A DNA stretch of 57,785 nt, taken from assembly GCA_020852715.1 (NCBI GenBank), contig JADZAE010000034.1, forward strand, positions 1 through 57,785. Direction: 5' to 3'. Shown piece by piece: positions 45,548-53,756 of this stretch. The translations under genes and the position numbers were made by a program. Position 1 is the stretch's first letter. Each line of letters starts with the position of its first letter. The notes beneath the pieces were generated by a model that saw nothing but the letters and a program-made list of their open reading frames with translations, did no database searches and was not told where the DNA came from. This DNA comes from Deltaproteobacteria bacterium (GTDB lineage Bacteria > Bdellovibrionota_C > UBA2361 > SZUA-149 > JADZAE01).

Positions 45548-45766
45548 TCATGCGCTAATATTTTGCGCCACAGGACGGCAAGTCGGGCAACGGACGATAT
45601 TAAAACGCACTCCATCGCCTAGACAAAAGAGACATTCGGCATCTGTCGGCATGCCGTCGACTATCTCTTTGCCTGCTCCTTTGCAGGCAGAACATTCCCC
45701 GATGACTTCGTGAATGAGTCCGTGTCCACTGCAAAGCAGACAATCAGCTTCATCTGAACTAGTCAT
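45548..45766 (-). CDS. Mini zinc-ribbon protein 1 (DnaJ-type CxxCxGxG)
   Basis: 72-residue protein built almost entirely of Cys motifs: CLLCSGHG, CSACKGAG, CLFCLGDG and CPTC. This is the CxxCxGxG pattern of the DnaJ zinc domain, giving two zinc sites. No J domain, signal peptide or membrane helix. It starts 15 bases after mini protein 2 and lies in the same transcript. A ribosome site AGGAAGG precedes it. The role may be zinc binding, chaperone assistance or nucleic-acid contact; nothing decides among these. Confidence 0.75.
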   Translation of the reverse strand: MTSSDEADCLLCSGHGLIHEVIGECSACKGAGKEIVDGMPTDAECLFCLGDGVRFNIVRCPTCRPVAQNISA

Positions 45767-45781
45767 GAGGCCTTCCTCTTT

Positions 45782-45997
45782 TCAGGAAATAATTGCGTCT
45801 GTTTGGCAATGTTCACAAAGAAGGTATTCATACTCCTTTTTTGTTCCGCAACAATCCTCGCATGGCTCATCCGTCACATACTGACGACATCCCATGTTAA
45901 GAACTTTAAAACCAAGACCTTCACAGGCAGAACATTTGCCCATGCTCCTCTTTACTACACCAAGTCCGCCACATGCTTCGCATGTTGCATCAGTCAT
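45782..45997 (-). CDS. Mini zinc-ribbon protein 2 (DnaJ-type CxxCxGxG)
   Basis: 71-residue relative of the next gene: CEACGGLG, CSACEGLG, CEDCCG and CEHC. The spacing suggests two zinc-binding units in a DnaJ-like central domain. It begins MTDATCEACGG. AAAGGAG lies 9 bases before the ATG. Together with mini protein 1 it forms a two-gene unit; mini protein 3 lies 155 bases upstream with its own terminator. Confidence 0.75.
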   Translation of the reverse strand: MTDATCEACGGLGVVKRSMGKCSACEGLGFKVLNMGCRQYVTDEPCEDCCGTKKEYEYLLCEHCQTDAIIS

Positions 45998-46086
45998 TAG
46001 CGCTAGCTCCTTTCTAAAACATTATCAAAACCGTTCTTCGGCCATAACAGCAACTTGATCATTTTACAACTTGATTAAGGGAATTT

Positions 46087-46116
46087 TAAGAAAAGAACCC
46101 CTGCAAGGGCAGGGGT
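46087..46116 (-). terminator. Rho-independent terminator (minus strand)
   Basis: ACCCCTGC and GCAGGGGT make a perfect 8-bp stem with a 4-base loop (46097-46116). On the minus strand it is followed by TCTTTTCTT. It ends the transcript of mini protein 3. Confidence 0.75.
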
Positions 46117-46152
46117 AAATAATAAACCAAAAAATATAAAGGTCGCGAAATT

Positions 46153-46320
46153 TTAAGCGGCCGAAACAGGAACAGGCACCACGCCTTTTCCTTTGCAAAG
46201 TGAACACTTTGGCCTCAGGAAGTCATCCGGCCATACCGTTCCTTCGTCTGCTGGCTCGAATCCTTTCTTATTACAATGAGGACACGAGACTGTTTTTTCT
46301 ACTGCGCTTTCTTCACTCAT
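46153..46320 (-). CDS. Mini zinc-ribbon protein 3
   Basis: 55-residue gene, easily missed because of its size. A very strong GAGGAGG lies before ATG 46318-46320. The product has two CxxC pairs: CPHC (13-16) and CSLCKGKG (39-46), a single zinc site of the DnaJ/zinc-ribbon type, joined by an acidic and aromatic linker (DEGTVWPDDFL). The ending GVVPVPVSAA is hydrophobic. It has its own terminator. Bases 46321-46566 upstream hold no gene. Confidence 0.75.
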   Translation of the reverse strand: MSEESAVEKTVSCPHCNKKGFEPADEGTVWPDDFLRPKCSLCKGKGVVPVPVSAA

Positions 46321-46566
46321 TTGCGAAACCTCCTCATCCTTTTATTGGAATCTTTTAAAACCCTAAACACTCCCATATCAAGTATAAACAAATTGGGAAA
46401 TAACCTTGCTAAGATTTACAAATTTATTGAATTTAAAAAGCTTCCCCCCTTAAGAACCAAGCTAATATAGCTTAGTGTTTGAACATTTTGACGAACACAA
46501 AGAAAAAGCCTATCTTCTCTTTGGGGCTATTTGCCTCACGAATAATCATGCTAAGACCCTGGTATA

Positions 46567-48171
46567 GTGAATATTTACAAGCTTTTTAAAATATTAGTCC
46601 TGTTATTGCTGCTAGCTGCCTACGCCATGGGCTTTGCCCGTCCTATCGAGTTTTCCAATACCGACATCGGGCGGCATTTACAGAACGGCAGTCTTTTTCT
46701 CAACCAAAACATATTGCCACAAACAAATTTTTACTCTTACACCCATCCCGACTTCCCGGTAGTTAATCACCACTGGGGAAGCGGTGTTATATTTTTTATC
46801 ATCGCCAAGTATCTAGGTTTTACTTACTTATCATTGCTGTACTTGCTTCTCTGTCTTGGGGCTGTCATCCTAATGATTCGCCATAGCTTAAAGCACACCG
46901 ATTTCTGGCCATTAGCTTCAGCTATGGCCTTAGCTTGGCCGATCGCTATTTCCCGAACAGAAATTCGACCAGAAGGCTTTTCCTATTTATTGGCTGCCTT
47001 ATATTACTATCTACTGTGGCAAGTTAAAGATAAGCGGCTATCATTAAAATGGTTGTATTTACTTCCATTTTTACAGGTAATTTGGATTAATCTGCATATC
47101 TACTTCGTCATCGGAATTTTTATTGTTTTCATGTTTTTCTTAGAAACCTTGATCAGCTCGGCGTTGAATAAATGTAAAACAAAAAATTCCAGCATTATGT
47201 CAGCTATATTTTATTCATTGTCCGGTAAACTAAGCACCGAAGATCAACAGAAATTCAGAAGAACTCTAGCTAATGTCTTGATGCTCCTACTCATCACCTG
47301 CTTATTAAACCCCTCAGGAATCAAAGGAGCACTTGAGCCATTTGTTATTTTTACATCTTATGGCTATCGCATTGTGGAAAATCAATCTCTTTTTTTCATG
47401 CAAAGACTTTTCCCCTCATCTGAGTTGTCATATTTCTCTACTCTACTAATTATCTCCGCATTAAGTATAGCCACTTATTTAATCCTGGCTAGTAAACAAA
47501 AGGAAAGCATCTCTATTGCCGAATTACTTATAAACTTAACATTTGGCATAATGGCCACTCTGGCTTTAAGAAATTTTACATTATTTGGGCTATTCATTAT
47601 TCCTTTGCTAGCTAAAAGCTGGACGACTTGCAGCCGCCTAAAACCTTCATTAATCTCCCTCCCCTTAGTTGCGGCCTTGATCCTCGCTTTAATATACAAA
47701 GATATAGCTATCAATAAGTACAACAGGGCAAGCATTGGACTACACGGAAAGACACTGGCGCCACTAGAATTCTTTCAAAATAATGATCTTCAAGGTCCAA
47801 TTTTCAATAATTACGATATTGGTGCTATGCTCATTTACGGACTTTATCCGCTAGAAAAAGTGTTCGTCGATAATCGCCCCGAAGCCTATCCTCAAGAGTT
47901 TTTCAATAACGACTACATTCCTTATCAGGAAGACGAAAAGCGCTGGAAAGAAGCTGAAGAAAAATATAAATTTAATGTCATCTTCTTTTATCGCCGCGAC
48001 AATACACCTTGGGGGCAGCAGTTTTTGATTAATCGCGTCTATGATAAAACTTGGGCGCCGGTATTTGTCGATCATGCCACGATTATCCTACTGAAGCGCA
48101 ACGCCTTAAACGAAGCGCTTATTCAACGGTTTGCACTGCCGTTGACTATGTTTCAAGTCAAACCCAATTAA
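46567..48171 (+). CDS. Multi-pass membrane protein, glycosyltransferase-like
   Basis: 534-residue membrane protein with about 11 helices and a C-terminal extracytoplasmic domain of about 135 residues. An early loop FSNTDIGRHLQNGSLFLNQNILPQTNFYSYTHPDFPVVNHHWG, and a late PIFNNYDIGAMLIYGLYPLEKVFVDNRPEAYPQEFF, are features of a widespread family of GT-C-like membrane proteins. An acidic residue in the first periplasmic loop is usual for GT-C catalysis. The start is GTG 46567 without a clear ribosome site. The gene cut by the window end at 57785 is a relative. Confidence 0.75.
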   Translation: MNIYKLFKILVLLLLLAAYAMGFARPIEFSNTDIGRHLQNGSLFLNQNILPQTNFYSYTHPDFPVVNHHWGSGVIFFIIAKYLGFTYLSLLYLLLCLGAVILMIRHSLKHTDFWPLASAMALAWPIAISRTEIRPEGFSYLLAALYYYLLWQVKDKRLSLKWLYLLPFLQVIWINLHIYFVIGIFIVFMFFLETLISSALNKCKTKNSSIMSAIFYSLSGKLSTEDQQKFRRTLANVLMLLLITCLLNPSGIKGALEPFVIFTSYGYRIVENQSLFFMQRLFPSSELSYFSTLLIISALSIATYLILASKQKESISIAELLINLTFGIMATLALRNFTLFGLFIIPLLAKSWTTCSRLKPSLISLPLVAALILALIYKDIAINKYNRASIGLHGKTLAPLEFFQNNDLQGPIFNNYDIGAMLIYGLYPLEKVFVDNRPEAYPQEFFNNDYIPYQEDEKRWKEAEEKYKFNVIFFYRRDNTPWGQQFLINRVYDKTWAPVFVDHATIILLKRNALNEALIQRFALPLTMFQVKPN

Positions 48172-48216
48172 CTCTCAGAGCCCTCGTTACAAATTATGGG
48201 CATCATCCGCCACACC

Positions 48217-48459
48217 GAGTCTTATTCACAAGTAGGCGTTGTCCTCCTTACGAGTTTTGCGCGCTAGCGCCTAGTACGCACAAAATATTTGCGGCGCTTG
48301 TGGAGCGCGGACACATGTTGCGAGCGCCAGCGAACAACTGGGTCGCCGGCGCTGCATAGTCACTCGGTGTCTGACGGCTTAACCGCACACCACCGCCGAC
48401 ATTCCCAACGCTGGCGCGTCAGATCTTCCGGCCTTCAGCCTCCAGATCATGCCACGCGC
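48217..48459 (+). repeat. Dispersed modular repeat R5
   Basis: It begins GAGTCTTATTCACAAGT (48217-48233), holds the type-B 40-nt hairpin at 48307-48346, and ends with a block GTCAGATCTTCCGGCC...CAGCCTCCAGATCAT (about 48416-48455) that is nearly identical in R6. It shares ACAAAATATTTGCGGCGC with R2. It fills the 370-base gap between the convergent stops of the membrane protein and gltA. The right terminus is degraded (CCACGCGC). Bases 48460-48541 show nothing else. Confidence 0.8.
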
Positions 48460-48541
48460 TCCAAGCTTCCTCGGCATTTTTATGCGCCGTTCGCTCTAAC
48501 GCGCAACCAGCTTCGCTCGCATATACCTCTCTACAAATCCG

Positions 48542-49834
48542 CTATCTATCGGCTAATTTTTTATAGGGGCGCGATGTCTGGCCATTATAAATCTGACGCG
48601 GGCGACAAATCTTTCCTTTGGGATCAGCATTCTCTTCGCGCCATTGAGCTATCCAGCCGGGAATGCGGCCGATCGCAAACATAACAGTAAACATATTAGC
48701 TGGGATACCCAGCGCTCGCAAAATTATCCCACTGTAAAAATCTACGTTTGGGTAAAGTTTACGAGAAATAAAATACTCGTCTTGCAAGGCAATCTCTTCC
48801 AGCTCCTTGGCAATTTCCAGTGTGGGATCATTGATCTTCAATTTGCTTAACAGCTCATCACAGGATTTCTTAATAATCTTCGCCCGTGGATCGTGATTTT
48901 TGTAAACACGGTGTCCAAAACCCATGAGCTTTGTTTTGTTGGTTGAATCCTTAATCTGCGCAACAAAATCTTTAGTTTTCGTCTTATCCTTGTAAAGCTG
49001 ATCAAGCATTTCAATCACAGCCATATTTGCCCCGCCGTGCAATGGGCCCCATAAGCTGCAGACGCCGGCCGCAATTGATGCAAAAAGATTAGCCTTACTA
49101 GAAGCCACCATGCGCACAGTAGAAGTTGAGCAATTCTGCTCATGGTCAGCATGGAGGATAAAAAATTTATTTAAAGCAGAAATAGCTTCTTTGCTCGGAA
49201 AGAACTCTTTATAAGGCACGGAAAACATCATGTGTAGAAGATTGGCGCAGTAACTGAATTCCGGGTAAGGGTAAATGAATGGCTCGCCGATCGATTTTTT
49301 ATAAGAAAATGCCGCGATAGTTCTGACCTTGCTCATAATCCGCACCAGCACTTCATCAAAATGCTGATCAGAGTCAGCAATATCTGCTTCATAGCAGCCC
49401 ATAGCGTTAATCATAGAAGATAAAATAGCCATAGGATGAGCATTCGGCGGAAAGCCCTCAAAATGATGCTTCAATCCTTCATGAAGCATTTCATATTTAG
49501 TAAACATAGCAGAAAATTCTTTTAACTGACTGGCTGTAGGCAGCTCCCCATAAATAACCAGGTAAGCGGTTTCCACAAAAGTGGACTTCTCCGCTAAATC
49601 TTCAATTGCTATGCCACGATAACGAAGAATGCCCTGCTCCCCATCAATATAAGAAATAGAACTAACGCAAGAGCCGGTGTTCATATAACCGCGATCAAGC
49701 GCAATATGCCCCGTGGTGCTGCGTAAGGACGAAATATCTATTCCCCGTTCGCCTTCCGAGCCAACCACAACCGGCAGTTCATAACTGCTCTCGCCTAACT
49801 CAATGCGACAAATATCTTTTTTGCTATCCGCCAT
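48542..49834 (-). CDS. gltA: Citrate synthase (type II)
   Basis: 430-residue TCA-cycle enzyme. Catalytic residues lie in HADHEQNCSTSTVRMV (His), WGPLHGGANMAV (His) and FGHRVYKNHDPRA, with the Asp expected in the C-terminal PNVDFYSGI. The N-terminal beta region and RPRQIYNG ending are typical of the hexameric Gram-negative form. ATG 49832-49834 is chosen because GGAG lies 6 bases upstream; an upstream in-frame extension of 14 codons has no support. Divergent from the M20 peptidase. Confidence 0.95.
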   Translation of the reverse strand: MADSKKDICRIELGESSYELPVVVGSEGERGIDISSLRSTTGHIALDRGYMNTGSCVSSISYIDGEQGILRYRGIAIEDLAEKSTFVETAYLVIYGELPTASQLKEFSAMFTKYEMLHEGLKHHFEGFPPNAHPMAILSSMINAMGCYEADIADSDQHFDEVLVRIMSKVRTIAAFSYKKSIGEPFIYPYPEFSYCANLLHMMFSVPYKEFFPSKEAISALNKFFILHADHEQNCSTSTVRMVASSKANLFASIAAGVCSLWGPLHGGANMAVIEMLDQLYKDKTKTKDFVAQIKDSTNKTKLMGFGHRVYKNHDPRAKIIKKSCDELLSKLKINDPTLEIAKELEEIALQDEYFISRKLYPNVDFYSGIILRALGIPANMFTVMFAIGRIPGWIAQWREENADPKGKICRPRQIYNGQTSRPYKKLADR

Positions 49835-49979
49835 AGATTCTCCGTTTTGATGTAGCCCCGCACGTTGGCAAAGCATATTTTTATAGCTCCGTCTAGGGCA
49901 TTATTAACCTGGGGGGTTTCTTAAGACATGATTTTCCTTTAAATTGACCAAGTAATCCATCATTATCAGGAGCAAAGGT

Positions 49980-51347
49980 ATGTCATTAGAAAATTATAAA
50001 TCGCTCTACCACAAGCATTGCAAGTCTATTCAAAAAAGCTACTTCCATTTTCTTTCTTTTAAAAGCATCAGCTCAGAACCCGAGTATAAAGGCGAGTGTT
50101 TAAAATGCGCTTCTTGGCTGGAAAAATATTTACATGAGGCAGGATTTAGCGTTGAGGTCATTCCTACTTCGGGAAACCCTCTGCTCTTGGCCAACTATCA
50201 TCTGGATAGAACAAAACCGACAGTGATGTTTTATGGCCATTACGATGTGCAGCCGGTTGACCCAATCGAGTTATGGCAGACAGACCCCTTTAATGCGACA
50301 ATTGTCGATAACAATGTTTATGCCCGCGGTGCCCAAGACGACAAAGGACAAATCTTTTCTGTCCTCTCCGCGCTGAAACAAATCAAAGAAATCGATGGAG
50401 GCTTTCCGTTAAACGTCAAACTTTGCATTGAAGGCGACGAAGAACATGGCAGCCAAGGACTAAGCGAAATCATCAAGCAACAAAGAGACAAGCTGATTGC
50501 TGATTATCTGGTAATCGTAGATGTAGGCTGGGACGCACCCGATGAACCATCAATCACTATGGGCGTGCGCGGCATAGCCTGCATGAGCGTGGAGTTAAGC
50601 GGATCCAAAACTGACTTGCATTCCGGGCTTTTTGGCGGCCTGGCCTATAACCCCAACCGAGCTATGGTTGAGCTGTTATCCAAGCTCCACCACGAAAACG
50701 GCAAAGTTTGCGTGCCCGGCTTTTACGACAAAGTCCAGTTACCCGGCGAACAAGAGCTGAAGTTATTAAATCAAGACATTCACCAAAAAGACATGGAGAA
50801 TGACTTGGGAATTACTATTGCCGGAGGCGAAAAAGAGTTCTCGCCTTATTACTGGCGCTGCCTGCGGCCGACCTTAGAAATAAACGGCCTCGGAGGCGGT
50901 TATAGCGGCAATGGTTTCAAAACTGTAATCCCAGCAAAAGCTATCGCCAAGCTATCTGTACGTTTGGTGCCCGATCAAGATCCCAACGAAATTGTTGAGC
51001 TCATCGAGAAATTTCTCCGCGCTCAAGCTCACCCGGCAATGAAATTAACCTTTACATTACACCCGGGCGTAGGCAAAGCGTTACGCACAAGCCCAACAAG
51101 CCTAATTGCTAAAGCGGCAGCCCAGGCAATTAGCGATGTAAATAGTAAACCATGTGCATATATACTCGACGGTGCTTCCATTCCCATAACCACCGAATTA
51201 GCCCAAGCCGCCTGCGCCGAGACAGTGCTGATCGGTTACGGTTTACCGGGAGATCAGATTCATGCCCCCAACGAGCACTTTGGATTAGATCGCTTTGAAA
51301 AAAGTTTCCTCACCACTTGTCGTTTGATTGAGTTGTTAGGCGCGTAG
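49980..51347 (+). CDS. M20-family metallopeptidase (dipeptidase)
   Basis: 455-residue dizinc hydrolase. Metal ligands are in MFYGHYDVQPVDP (His, Asp), the bridging RGAQDDKGQ (Asp), EGDEEHGSQGL (catalytic and ligand Glu), VIVDVGWDAPDEPS, and a His near the C terminus (DQIHAPNEHFGLD). The dimerisation domain inserts at about 190-340. The family cleaves dipeptides or related amide substrates; cytoplasmic, since no signal peptide is seen. AGGAG precedes the ATG. Single gene, convergent with parE across repeat R6. Confidence 0.9.
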   Translation: MSLENYKSLYHKHCKSIQKSYFHFLSFKSISSEPEYKGECLKCASWLEKYLHEAGFSVEVIPTSGNPLLLANYHLDRTKPTVMFYGHYDVQPVDPIELWQTDPFNATIVDNNVYARGAQDDKGQIFSVLSALKQIKEIDGGFPLNVKLCIEGDEEHGSQGLSEIIKQQRDKLIADYLVIVDVGWDAPDEPSITMGVRGIACMSVELSGSKTDLHSGLFGGLAYNPNRAMVELLSKLHHENGKVCVPGFYDKVQLPGEQELKLLNQDIHQKDMENDLGITIAGGEKEFSPYYWRCLRPTLEINGLGGGYSGNGFKTVIPAKAIAKLSVRLVPDQDPNEIVELIEKFLRAQAHPAMKLTFTLHPGVGKALRTSPTSLIAKAAAQAISDVNSKPCAYILDGASIPITTELAQAACAETVLIGYGLPGDQIHAPNEHFGLDRFEKSFLTTCRLIELLGA

Positions 51348-51354
51348 GTAACAA

Positions 51355-51765
51355 GGGCACGCGCAGCGTCTGAGTCTTATACCGAAGGCAAGAAATAAGT
51401 TGAGCGGCATATTGCTAAGTAATTAAGTCTTGCGTACGGTATAAAGAAAAGCAAGGAGGCTTATTCATGGACCAAATAAAAATATACTCTTTGCTTAGAA
51501 CAAAACTAAAAAGCCGAAGGCTTTTCAATTCAAAAGTTAATTTACTTTCTGCAACACTCTCGGCGGTGCCACCACGGGGGTAGATAATTTTGCAAACGCT
51601 TGTGGAACACGACCCATCTTTGGAAGCGAAGCGGACAAAGTGGGTCGCCTGCGCCTAATAGGTACGCGGCATTTGACGGCTTAGCCGCATACCGCAGCTG
51701 GCATTTTCAGCCTCAGCACGTCAGATCTTCCGGCCTGCAGCCTCCAGATCATACCGCGCGTGCCC
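51355..51765 (+). repeat. Dispersed modular repeat R6 with 10-bp inverted ends
   Basis: Most complete copy (411 bp). The ends are GGGCACGCGC (51355-51364) and its exact inverse GCGCGTGCCC (51756-51765). GAGTCTTATACC follows at 51372. The type-A 40-nt hairpin is at 51609-51648. The ATTTGACGGCTTAGCCGC block follows, then the AGATCTTCCGGCC module shared with R5. A copy of the small structured family is nested at 51491-51554. It fills the gap between the peptidase and parE stops, 7 and 8 bases from each. Confidence 0.85.
51491..51554 (-). repeat. Small structured repeat S3, nested in R6
   Basis: Reverse-orientation copy of the compact family. Ends TTGC/GCAA pair; the core reads AATTAACTTTTGAATTGAAA and TGTTCTAA on the minus strand, matching S1 closely. 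The inner hairpin is AAAAGCC-GAA-GGCTTTT in plus orientation, again different in sequence from S1 and S2 but still paired. The outer four base pairs seen in S1 are absent, perhaps lost on insertion into R6. Confidence 0.7.
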
Positions 51766-51773
51766 TTAGAAAA

Positions 51774-53747
51774 TTAGATGTCCAGCTCCATGACGCCGCT
51801 GGCCTGTATCATTTCGTAGCGCTTGGAGGCGTCTGAGCCCATGAGCGCGTCTAGCTCTTCCATGACGACTTGCTCGTCGTCGATGTTCACGCGCAGCAGC
51901 GTGCGCGCAGCCGGGTCAAGCGTAGTTTCCCAAAGCGTTTCGGGATTCATCTCACCTAGTCCTTTGAAGCGCACTATGCGTGGATTGGAGAGCTTTTCCT
52001 TCTTGATGGTCGAAGTCATCTCTTCGTCAGAATATGCCCACAAAGCTTGACCTTTGCTCTTTTTGCCTTTGGGCGCTTTCTCGCCTTCGGCTTTGCTTTG
52101 CGTCACGCCGCGGGGAAAGATTCCATAAAGCGGCGGGTTACCAATATAGAGACAGCCTTCTTCAATAACCGGACGCATGTGCTTAAAAAAGAAAGCCATA
52201 AGCAAAGTAGCGATATGCATACCATCAGCGTCAGCATCAGTTAGGATAATAACTTTACCATAGCGTATCTTATCAACCTTGAGCTGATCGTCCACGCCGC
52301 AACCCAGCGCCGAAACGATATTGGCCAATTCCCTGTTATCGGCAACTTTCTTGGTGTTGGAAGTCATGGTGTTTAGCACCTTACCGCGCAGCGGTAGCAC
52401 GGCTTGGAAGTGACGGTCGCGGCCTTGCTTGGCCGAGCCGCCGGCGCTGTCTCCCTCAACGATAAAAAGCTCGCAGTGGTCGGGTTTATTGCTACTGCAG
52501 TCAGCAAGCTTGCCCGGAAGCGTAAGGCGGTGCGCTATGCCAATTTTGCGGCGCACTGTCTGACCGGCCTCGCGCGAAGCGGCGCGGGCTTTGGCCGCGA
52601 GCATGATGCGCGCCATGATGGCCTGCGCTGCCGAGGGCTTTTCGTTTAGCACCTGCTCAAGCGAGCGGGCGACATTTTCCACTATCGGGGTAACTTCAGG
52701 ATTATTAAGCTTGCTTTTAGTCTGGCCTTGAAACTGTGTCTGAAACTGGGAGCTGGGGATTTTCACAGAAACAACGCAAACTATTCCTTCGCGTATGTCT
52801 TCGGCCGTGATTTTCAAATTCTTGGTCTGCACGTCATGAACGCTCATGTAGTTTCTCACCGCCCGCACTATGCCCGACTTGACGCCAATTTCATGCGAAC
52901 CGCCGTCGCTGGTGTGAATGCCGTTGGCAAAGGATAAGCACTCTTCTTTTGTTTTCTCTGTCCAAGCGAGAGTAATGGTCACAGAAAGCCCATTGTCGCG
53001 CTGAATAAAAAACGGCTCGTCGCCGATAATCGAGTCTTTATCGTCAGCAAGTATCTGCATTAAATAGGATTTGATGCCGTCGGGGTAACAAAACTCTTCT
53101 TTGGTCTCGGCAGTTTCGTCGATGAATCTAAGCGCCAGCCCGGGATTTAGATAAGCCTTAGTCTGAATGACTTTGCGGATATGGTCGGCAGAGAACTTGC
53201 GCACTTTGAAAATCTCCGCATCAGGGCGAAAGAAGATGGTAGTTCCGCTGCCGGTGACGTTCTTGTTAATCACTTTGAGCTTGGACGTAGCTGCACCGCG
53301 GCAGAACTTCTGCTGATACTCCTTGCCTGCGCGCTTTACTGTAGCCACCAGCTCTTCGCTAAGGGCATTAACCACAGAGCTACCTACGCCGTGCAAACCG
53401 CCGGAAGTCTGGTAGTTCTTTCCGGAGAACTTACCGCCGGCGTGCAGCGTGGTGAGCACGATTTCCAAAGTCGGCTTTTTGAACTTCGGGTGCATGTCTA
53501 CCGGAATGCCGCGCCCGTTGTCGGTAACTGTGACGCTCATGCCGTCTTTATGTAAGGTTACATAAATCTTATCGGCATAGCCGTTCATCGCCTCATCGAC
53601 AGAGTTATCGAGGATTTCATCGACCAGCTGGTGCAAACCGGCCGGAGTATCAGTGCCGGCAACGAACATACCGGGGCGTTTACGCACCGGTTCCAAACCT
53701 TCTAATACTTCTATGTCTGCTCCGGTGTATGTCTTTTTCGTTGCCAT
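51774..53747 (-). CDS. parE: Type IIA topoisomerase subunit B (ParE/GyrB)
   Basis: 657-residue ATPase subunit. The GHKL ATP site shows EILDNSVDEA, DNGRG (77-81) and GGLHGVGSSVVNALS (116-130). The TOPRIM domain shows EGDSAGGSAK (431-440), PLRGKVLNT and LTDADADGMHI. The tail shows RFKGLGEMNPETLWETTLDP. Length is that of ParE or a short GyrB. I name it ParE because its partner lacks an evident GyrA box; the EGDSAGGSAKQGR run could equally be GyrB. Nine bases separate it from the upstream A subunit. Confidence 0.85.
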   Translation of the reverse strand: MATKKTYTGADIEVLEGLEPVRKRPGMFVAGTDTPAGLHQLVDEILDNSVDEAMNGYADKIYVTLHKDGMSVTVTDNGRGIPVDMHPKFKKPTLEIVLTTLHAGGKFSGKNYQTSGGLHGVGSSVVNALSEELVATVKRAGKEYQQKFCRGAATSKLKVINKNVTGSGTTIFFRPDAEIFKVRKFSADHIRKVIQTKAYLNPGLALRFIDETAETKEEFCYPDGIKSYLMQILADDKDSIIGDEPFFIQRDNGLSVTITLAWTEKTKEECLSFANGIHTSDGGSHEIGVKSGIVRAVRNYMSVHDVQTKNLKITAEDIREGIVCVVSVKIPSSQFQTQFQGQTKSKLNNPEVTPIVENVARSLEQVLNEKPSAAQAIMARIMLAAKARAASREAGQTVRRKIGIAHRLTLPGKLADCSSNKPDHCELFIVEGDSAGGSAKQGRDRHFQAVLPLRGKVLNTMTSNTKKVADNRELANIVSALGCGVDDQLKVDKIRYGKVIILTDADADGMHIATLLMAFFFKHMRPVIEEGCLYIGNPPLYGIFPRGVTQSKAEGEKAPKGKKSKGQALWAYSDEEMTSTIKKEKLSNPRIVRFKGLGEMNPETLWETTLDPAARTLLRVNIDDEQVVMEELDALMGSDASKRYEMIQASGVMELDI

Positions 53748-53756
53748 AATACTCTA

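Noticed and set aside
46471..46540. Weak hairpins (GTGTTTG/CGAACAC and AGCC/GGGCT) before the membrane gene at 46567
   Set aside because: Stems are short or mismatched and have no U run or other context that would make them a site.
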